Shown here piece by piece: positions 20,574 to 26,919 of a stretch of DNA of 26,919 bases. The stretch spans positions 1 to 26,919 of the forward strand of contig JBBBWG010003615.1 in the NCBI GenBank assembly GCA_037176905.1. Reading direction: 5' to 3'. This DNA comes from Azolla pinnata (Eukaryota; Streptophyta; Polypodiopsida; Salviniales; Salviniaceae). A model generated the notes under the pieces. It was not told the origin of the DNA. It did no database searches and saw only the letters and a program-made list of their open reading frames with translations. The stretch's first letter is position 1. Each line of letters starts with the position of its first letter. The position numbers and the translations under genes are program-made.

Positions 20574-21018
20574 AGCCAGCCATTCCCCCATTTCTATCTG
20601 AGAGAGCAAACCATTTCCAAGACCCTGCCTTTTCATGGTGATTCTTCCCAGAGAAACCACATACATTCTGGCATTTATCACTGCCCCTCAGCATTCATTT
20701 CATTGTTTTTCTATGCATGAGCATGCCAGAATAGAAGACATAAATCTACTCCCATCTCCAGGTTCATGCGAACTGTCGCAAATCTGCGTCCTCTGCGACA
20801 TTCAGACTTGGGACACAATTTGCAATTCCCTTTGAAACGATGCATCTCTGGTAATCCATCCTTCGTCGTAAACTAAAACAGTTAGCTTCCAACGGCTTTT
20901 TACCATGGATTCAACCTGGCTTGCCCTGGCATTCACACAGAATAGAATCACATCAAGTAATATACTTTTGTTAAGTATGTTGCTCTGTCCTAGCTCTCTT
21001 AAAACGGAGCCTTCAATG

Positions 21019-21058
21019 TATTTGTACTAAATATAAACTCGAGTTTATACAACAAATA
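21019..21058. other. Palindrome/hairpin downstream of TAP46
   Basis: A perfect 18-bp palindrome (21032-21049, centred on CTCGAG) is flanked by pairing arms TATTTGT and ACAAATA with an uneven internal loop. It lies about 250 bp after the TAP46 stop, near where its transcript should end. Confidence 0.6.
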
Positions 21059-21309
21059 TGCCATGATCTTTATGATCCAACATGTGTAACCATGTTTGAC
21101 TATTGAACGAGTTAAAACTATAGACATTTTCTAACCCAACTTCCTTGTTCAACAAACCACTAGATATGAAGGATGGACAGCATCCTCTGGTTGTCCAGCT
21201 TACACTTTTCTATATTCGTTCCTTGGCAAAACCCCATTATCCTAAACAGAGAGGCTGACCTTTACCAGCCCAGCATCTTGGTAACATCGAGGTACAAGTT
21301 TGGGAACCA

Positions 21310-24300
21310 CTAGCCACAGGGCGCAAGTTTTGAATTGCCAGAACCACGAGGATTTTCATCTTTCCAATCATCCCATGCCCTCGCCTTGTATTCAGCTGCT
21401 TCATCATCACTGTCATCATTTTTCTTTGATTCATTTGCCCAAGAAGAATTTGCCTCCTCTTGCAGCTTTGCATTTCTTTCCGTCCATTTCTTCATGATCT
21501 CCATTTCCTTTAAACCTGCTTCTTCAATACTCATGGTCGGCAATCTACAAAGAAAGAGAAAGTTGCAAAAACAATACGTAACAGTTTGAATACAAAGTAA
21601 GAAACCTCAAGAAACAATTTAATGGAACTCCAGAGTCGAATATTGGAAACAATTTTTTATGACTTTCTCATGACTCTATACGACCAACCTGTGACTGGGT
21701 TGAAAAACTTGTCCAGCAATGCGTTGCCTTTCTGTTGTGACAGGCTGTCCAACAAGACTGAGTGGGCCAAACACAGGCTGATGGATATGTTCGTGTTTCT
21801 GATTCACACTTGCCCTTCCTTCAAGGACATCCTGTGCAAATGTTGGACATGTTATTGGCTGAGGTGGCCTCGTAATTTTCGCCCTTATAGCTGTATCTTT
21901 ATGCCATGACTCAGCTCTAGAAATTCTTGAATCAAGCATCTCTCTAGACAACAATTCCTCACCATTCGGCTGAAAAAAATACCACTTCAGAACAATGATA
22001 GGAGAGAGAACACTGTAAATACATATTTCGTAATACAATCCTTACCTCACTTTCTTTGGCCTTCAGAAGCTCTTCTTCCAATTTTAGCATGTCTAGGAGA
22101 TCCAGTGCCTGCATGAGATATACATCGTCCATGAAGACATAAACACCTTGATACTAAATAGAAATTGGAAAAATAAATCACCTTGCATAAGGATAGTGAT
22201 ATCTGTGACATCCATGCCTGCAACACAGATTAAATGACTGCACTGGTCAGAGTAATCCCCGAGATCATTTCTCAGAATGACAACACTAAAACCCAAATTG
22301 AACTTACGGGTGGGATATAAGAGAAGTACAAGCCCACAATCTTATGTTCTAAGTTATTCTATCGCTATGTAAAGTCTTCTACTAAAAATTTTGAATGTAG
22401 AATTTAAGGTTTCCTAATGACAGAAAATCTTTTGGTTCCCCATAATTGTTTATGGCAGATCCCACTAAGGCAGCAGATTTCAAGAGAGCAGAACTATGTT
22501 GCATGATAGCCGCATCTTCCCCATGAGACATTCAAAACTCAGGACCGTCATGTCAAGTATGTGACAATGACCTCATACATACATCTGAAGTTGAAATACT
22601 TCATAGCAGGAATAATCTGGAACACTTCATACTGGAGTTGGGACAGCTTTCATCCTATCTCCCTGCCAGCTATGTGAATGCCTTAATCTTTGCTCCCTCC
22701 TGTTCTTTTCTTTTTCCTTCCATGATGCTGCCTATTTGCAGATCCTTTGCTCTCAATTTTGGAACATTGCATTCGTAAGAATCAAGGTACAGATGAATGG
22801 GACAACGGATCAGACATTTCATTCCTCCTAGACCTTTGTATCCCTGAGTGGCATCTGTCCTCTTCTGATGTCCATTTAACTTGGAGCGTCCTTATTTGTT
22901 CAGGTTTCCACCCCCATCTACCGATGCTATAGCAACCAATGAACGAGCATCACTTCTACATAACTTTCTAAAGTATAGTTCTCTCCCTGGTAACTTTGCT
23001 GAACCAGAAACGTGTAAACCAAAGCTCATAAAAGTTTGCCTGACAAGAAACAAGCTGACAGCGGCTTTCTAATAAGCTGAAACGACAATCCATTCTATAA
23101 TAAACAATGCCATTTTACAATATCTAAGTCTTTACCATATGATGAAGATTTTTGGTTTCCTCATGCAACTTATTCACTAGTGACTATAGACAGCAAATTT
23201 GTAGTTGGAAACTTCTTTCTAAGAATACACCAGAAAAAGAAAAGAGAAGATTACTTAATTCACACAGAATCACATTGCTTTAGGTAACATGCTGTGATTT
23301 ACCGGAAACTCACTCTTGCAGACCCTGCATACCACATGGTAGCATGATACTGCAGGCATTACAGTTTTTAGAGCTGTTATTCCTACTAACACCATGGTAC
23401 CTTGATCTCTCGTGGCAAGAGCTCAAATTTGTCAGAGAGTTGCAACAGCAGGTAGACAACAGGATCCATTTCATCTGTCCTATTTCCTATACTGCATGCC
23501 TTGAGCAGAATATGCACTGCATTTGCTGATTTACCCCTCTTAATGAGTACATTGTCATTATTACTACATGTATATCCATTATGAATATCCCTACTCATAT
23601 GTGCCATCCTCACATCTAGCATCTGCCATCATTTTCACAATTTCCATGGTTCATTCAAAGTATTACTGCCAATCACAAATAACGCGAGCTCATAGGTTAA
23701 ACAAAGACAAAACACCTTCAAAAGAAATCTTCACAAGAATATCAAGTGTTTTTCTTGCTTCATTCTCCTCTCATACTTCTTCTGATCAGCATCTCATTTT
23801 CTATCCAAACATAACCATAGTGGAAAAAAACATTTCCATCCTCAAAATTTATTTTTCTTAGAATAAGAAGACAACATAATAGAGCACAGAACAAAAATAT
23901 GCACAAACCTCTCTTTCATCCTCCTCAAATTCATCACTTATGTTTTCATCTTCATAATCCACTTTAGAGCCTTTGGCAGTGGCCCTTCTTGAGCGTTCTC
24001 GTCTCTCTCTCCTTTCCTTCACGTCTAGCAGCTTTTTCTCTGCTTCTTTGGCACGCTTGAATCGTGCAATCTGATATATAAAAAAATAGCCATCCGATCA
24101 GGGAACGCCGAAAAGAATCAGTACTGATAGCATGTAAAACATAAAATGAACTCACTTTCGTTGCCCTCCTTGTTTCTGCATTCATAGGAGTATCTTGATT
24201 CATTCCTTGCATTTCTGCATCTGGTAAAAGTTCCAACCTTTCACATGAAGCTATGAAAACCTGGCCATACAAGACTATCATTAATATGACTTACAATGCA

Positions 24301-25633
24301 AAGCAATAATGCTAGAAATAACAAACCTTAACATATAATTCAGTTGCCCTCATTGACATGAGTAGCAATGCAAAGGAACTTTGAAACACCATATTTCCTC
24401 TCAAAAAAAATCACCTTTAAATACGATTTTGCTGACCTCAATGTTTGGAGGCGATCTGAAGTTTGTACCTTTTCACTGAGCACGGCCATAAAATATGGAA
24501 CCTGTACAATACTAGATGATCAGTTCATATACGAATCATCTGAAATCTTTCACTTTACTTATTTTCATTTCTCATCCTCATAGATTTCAAGGTTCTGGGC
24601 CCATTCTTAAAGTTAAAGATTCTCAGGTTTAGAACAACCACCAAAACATGATCTTATTTCCACATCACAGCCATTCTAAACATACACGTATTTTTAAATG
24701 ATTTATGTTAGAAACCTACATTATAAGATTGATTGTAGATTCCTATAGATGTTAGGAGAAACACAGAAGTGACACTTTGGAATGACGCCCAGTCACTAAG
24801 AGATAGCATGCGAGATGGAATATGTTGTTATAATTGATCACACCTCAACTAGCTTGGTATCAAGATCACATAGAATACTTAGCATAGAAACTAATCGTCA
24901 CATTTTCTCATGCAAGAACTAACCTCTAAAGTAGATCTTCAAAAAGAGTCATTACTGGTTGCTTTTCACTTCCCTGCATTTCCTCTACCATAATTCCTCA
25001 TATCTCTGTAATTCCCCTACCTAGTAGGCCAAAGTTCCTAAACAAATTTCTGTAAACACGTGCAAGGGGGAGGAGCAAGAAAAATAGAGGTTAAACAGAA
25101 CTCACCAGTATATATTTCAGGTTACCAGTGCTGACATCGTCCTTTTGCTCATTGGGAGAGAAAAGCCCAAGCTTATCTATCACAGCATCACATTGTGAAA
25201 GCAATTCACAACCTTTCTTTGCTTCATCCTTCAATAGCAAGGCAAGAAGAAGATGTTAAGGCACACACAACATATACATACTCTCATACACAAAAAAGGA
25301 ACACTGCCGGCACTCGAAACCCTGGTGCACTGTACATACATCCACAAGCGTATAAGCACATACAAGACGCACGTACACGAGTGCATACATGCATAATCCC
25401 ACACGGAAAGACACAAACACGCGCTCATATATACATGCATATCCTTTCGCAGGAGAGAAAAGAGAGAGAAAGACAACTCCGTAAGTTCAGCTTACAGGCG
25501 TGATTTGCAGGTCTTCAGCACGCGAATGCAAGCGCAGGGCCTTTTCAAAGAGGACATTCAAGGGAGCGAGCGCAAGATCCTCTGGTTCCGGCACCGGGCC
25601 GGGGCTGTGCGTGTCCGTGGGGGTCTGCTCCAT
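21310..25633 (-). CDS. TAP46: TAP46, PP2A-associated protein of the TAP42/alpha4 family
   Basis: Family role: binds catalytic subunits of PP2A-type phosphatases and acts in TOR signalling that controls growth, translation and autophagy. Exons in transcript order: 25633-25496, 25228-25106, 24501-24415, 24260-24156, 24070-23909, 22217-22182 (36-bp micro-exon), 22108-22046, 21969-21689, 21544-21310 (stop TAG). The sum is 1,230 bp, or 409 aa, close to the roughly 405 aa of the Arabidopsis protein. Residues 1 to about 235 form the helical phosphatase-binding half (LNVLFEKALRLH, KLGLFSPNEQKDDVSTGNLK, IARFKRAKEAEKKLLDVKER, ALDLLDMLKLEEELL). The C-terminal half carries the family hallmarks QPITCPTFAQDVLEGRASV (residues 275-293), QVFQPSHR, ARAWDDWKDENPRGSGN and the LAPCG end. 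The first 25 residues are acidic, Pro-rich and poorly conserved. Confidence 0.95.
22218..23908 (-). other. TAP46 intron 5 (1.69 kb)
   Basis: The longest TAP46 intron, just before the 36-bp micro-exon. It is bounded by GTTTGT and GTTGCAG. ORFs inside lack any family signature. No transposon ends were recognised. Confidence 0.75.
24502..25105 (-). other. TAP46 intron 2
   Basis: A 604-bp AT-rich phase-0 intron (GTGAGT to TGTACAG) between the second and third exons. Nothing else was recognised in it. Confidence 0.75.
25258..25440 (+). repeat. CA/ATACA-rich simple-sequence region in TAP46 intron 1
   Basis: An imperfect low-complexity stretch of CACA, ATACA and ACGCAC motifs fills most of the 267-bp first coding intron (25229-25495). 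Confidence 0.6.
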
Positions 25634-25667
25634 GACACGAAAGTCGGAGATCTCTCGGTCGGTTGCG

Positions 25668-25761
25668 CTGTGCAGAAGAAAAAGAAAAAGAAACACAAAC
25701 AAAAATTAGAACGAAAGGGGAATGGATAGGCATGGCACTCCGAGTGGGAGAGAAGCACAAC
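25668..25761 (-). other. Probable 5'-leader intron of TAP46
   Basis: On the gene strand, CTACAG|GTTGTG lies upstream and a strong pyrimidine tract ends in TTCTGCACAG, 34 bp before the start codon. This would remove 94 bases, including a stray ATG. No transcript data confirm it. Confidence 0.5.
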
Positions 25762-25970
25762 CTGTAGGCTTCTGACAGGAAGACGAAGCCGCGGAAGAAT
25801 CAATGGCGATCTGCAGAGACGGAGCGACGACTGCAGACAGTCAGCGAGGAGATGAGCGATTCAGCTCTTTCAGTGTTTAGCATAATCCCCAAAACACCCT
25901 TTATGAACAATTGTGAATATGCCCCTCTCTCTGGACCCTTCTAAATTATTCTCCAAAGACTGTCTGTGTG

Positions 25971-25978
25971 TATAAATA
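25971..25978 (+). promoter_or_regulatory. TATA box candidate on the plus strand
   Basis: A consensus TATAAATA follows a pyrimidine-rich stretch and points away from TAP46. It could start a divergent non-coding transcript or be the promoter of a decayed retroelement LTR. Confidence 0.35.
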
Positions 25979-26384
25979 ATGGGGTCTGATTATCTGATCA
26001 GAAAGTAGTTAGAAAGTAGTGTGCTTTCTTGATGAAAGTAGTAGTTAGAAAGAAGTATGCTTCGGGGTATCCGCAGCATCATGTTCTGCTTCTGATTCTG
26101 CAAGACTCCGCTGCTTCGAGCGTAATGCTTCTTTTCTTCTTATCAGAAGACCGATTAGGGCTTCGGGCTTCGGTCGTGGAATCCTCTGCCCTGCTTGCTG
26201 ATATCGCTACTCCTGATACACAGAGTTTTCTCCGGTTCTGATTAGCTTGTTCAAATAATTATGTGGGTTGATAGCTTCTCAACCCTCTATCTCTCTCTGC
26301 CGTTGTTTTGCACCTCTTGCTTGATCCCCTTTATCCCCCTGCTTCCGCCTTGTAATCTAGATCTTTGCTATACTTCATTGACCA

Positions 26385-26490
26385 AAAGCTCCATGTGAGA
26401 AAATGCTCGTACTCGGGATACACTATTGGTGCCTTCCGAAAGCTCAATGCGATAATGCTCGCAACTCGTGCTAAACTATTATTTGTCTAA
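26385..26490 (+). repeat. Two imperfect copies of a 54-bp unit
   Basis: Copies begin at 26385 and 26439. Both start AAAGCTC and share AATGCTCG, ACTCG and ACTATT in the same order. Confidence 0.65.
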
Positions 26491-26919
26491 GAGATTAACA
26501 TCCAACTAGCATTTGAAGCACCAACTACTAGTTTGATCCAAATAGTCGGGATATTCTTCACAACCATCACAACACAAGGTCATACACACACACATACATG
26601 CATTACTGATGCATGAATTTGGATTTTGACGCCGATATATGCACGAATTTCAGATATTTCTATGAAGTACAATGTAACCAGTGGCTTGCATTTCACTCAA
26701 TCATCATTAGTCAAAACCATTACTCATAATCATATTTGATATACGATGTACAATGTATCGGAGCATGAACCAAATTAACTGTATGTACTTTTCATCTGGC
26801 ACTTACCTGTTATGGTCGATTGAGCAGGGTATTAGGAAACATATTTGACCGATGAAAGAAAGGTATACCAACCTCTGGGCGCACATTTCCGAATCCATGA
26901 ACCCAATCAATCGACCAAA

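Larger units (their letters stand above)
19536..21309. other. Intergenic: MBD-gene promoter/leader and TAP46 3' flank
   Basis: A 1.77-kb gap between two minus-strand genes. From low to high coordinates it holds a G run, TTAGGG repeats, a small uORF, a GA-rich tract, a CGTAT cluster, TTTAGGG repeats, a TA microsatellite and a palindrome near the TAP46 end. The first part is strongly GC- and CpG-richer than neighbouring DNA. No protein gene is supported here. Confidence 0.7.
25762..26919. other. TAP46 upstream region and uncharacterised DNA to the window end
   Basis: The first 100-150 bp should hold the TAP46 transcription start. Beyond that I find a plus-strand TATA-box-like site and two small tandem duplications, but no recognisable coding gene. 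The last 400 bp show nothing specific. Confidence 0.5.

Noticed and set aside
26029..26241. Plus-strand 70-codon ORF near the window end
   Set aside because: No motif, no homologue recognised, and it lies in repeat-bearing DNA. It is more likely non-coding.

Overview
The window is nuclear DNA from a flowering plant. All four recognisable genes are plant genes split by GT-AG introns, and plant-type TTTAGGG telomere-like repeats are present. The GC-rich first MADS exon set against AT-rich introns leans towards a monocot or early-diverging angiosperm, but the species cannot be named from this sequence. No bacterial, viral or CRISPR features were seen.

Layout. (1) 1-6783, plus strand: a MIKC-type MADS-box transcription factor, cut at its 5' end by the window edge. 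Seven further exons follow with the classic 79/62/100/42/42-bp sizes. Its large introns hold a 442-bp inverted-repeat element, a 75-bp hairpin, a telomere-like patch and an approximately 170-bp tandem repeat whose last copy supplies a splice acceptor. (2) 7765-13970, minus strand: a complete 12-exon gene for the WD40/Utp12 nucleolar protein UTP5/WDR43 (683 aa). It is convergent with the MADS gene. (3) 15409-19535, minus strand: a two-exon methyl-CpG-binding-domain protein (553 aa). A 2.46-kb intron splits the domain exactly in the middle. Its upstream region is unusual: a 20-bp G run, TTAGGG and TTTAGGG repeats, a small upstream ORF, GA-rich DNA and a dense CGTAT cluster. (4) 21310-25633, minus strand: a complete nine-exon TAP46 gene (PP2A-associated TAP42/alpha4 family, 409 aa), with a probable intron in its 5' leader. 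(5) 25.9-26.9 kb: no recognised gene. There is a plus-strand TATA box and short tandem repeats, possibly a divergent transcript or a retroelement remnant.

The genes do not form an operon. UTP5 (small-subunit processome) and TAP46 (TOR-signalling phosphatase regulator) both serve growth and ribosome production. The MBD protein is a probable reader of DNA methylation. Exon models were built by hand from splice sites, frame continuity and remembered family sequence; no alignment was run. All exon phases close without a frameshift. I see no convincing new multi-gene system. The most unusual material is the MBD upstream region and the repeat-derived splice boundary in the MADS gene.
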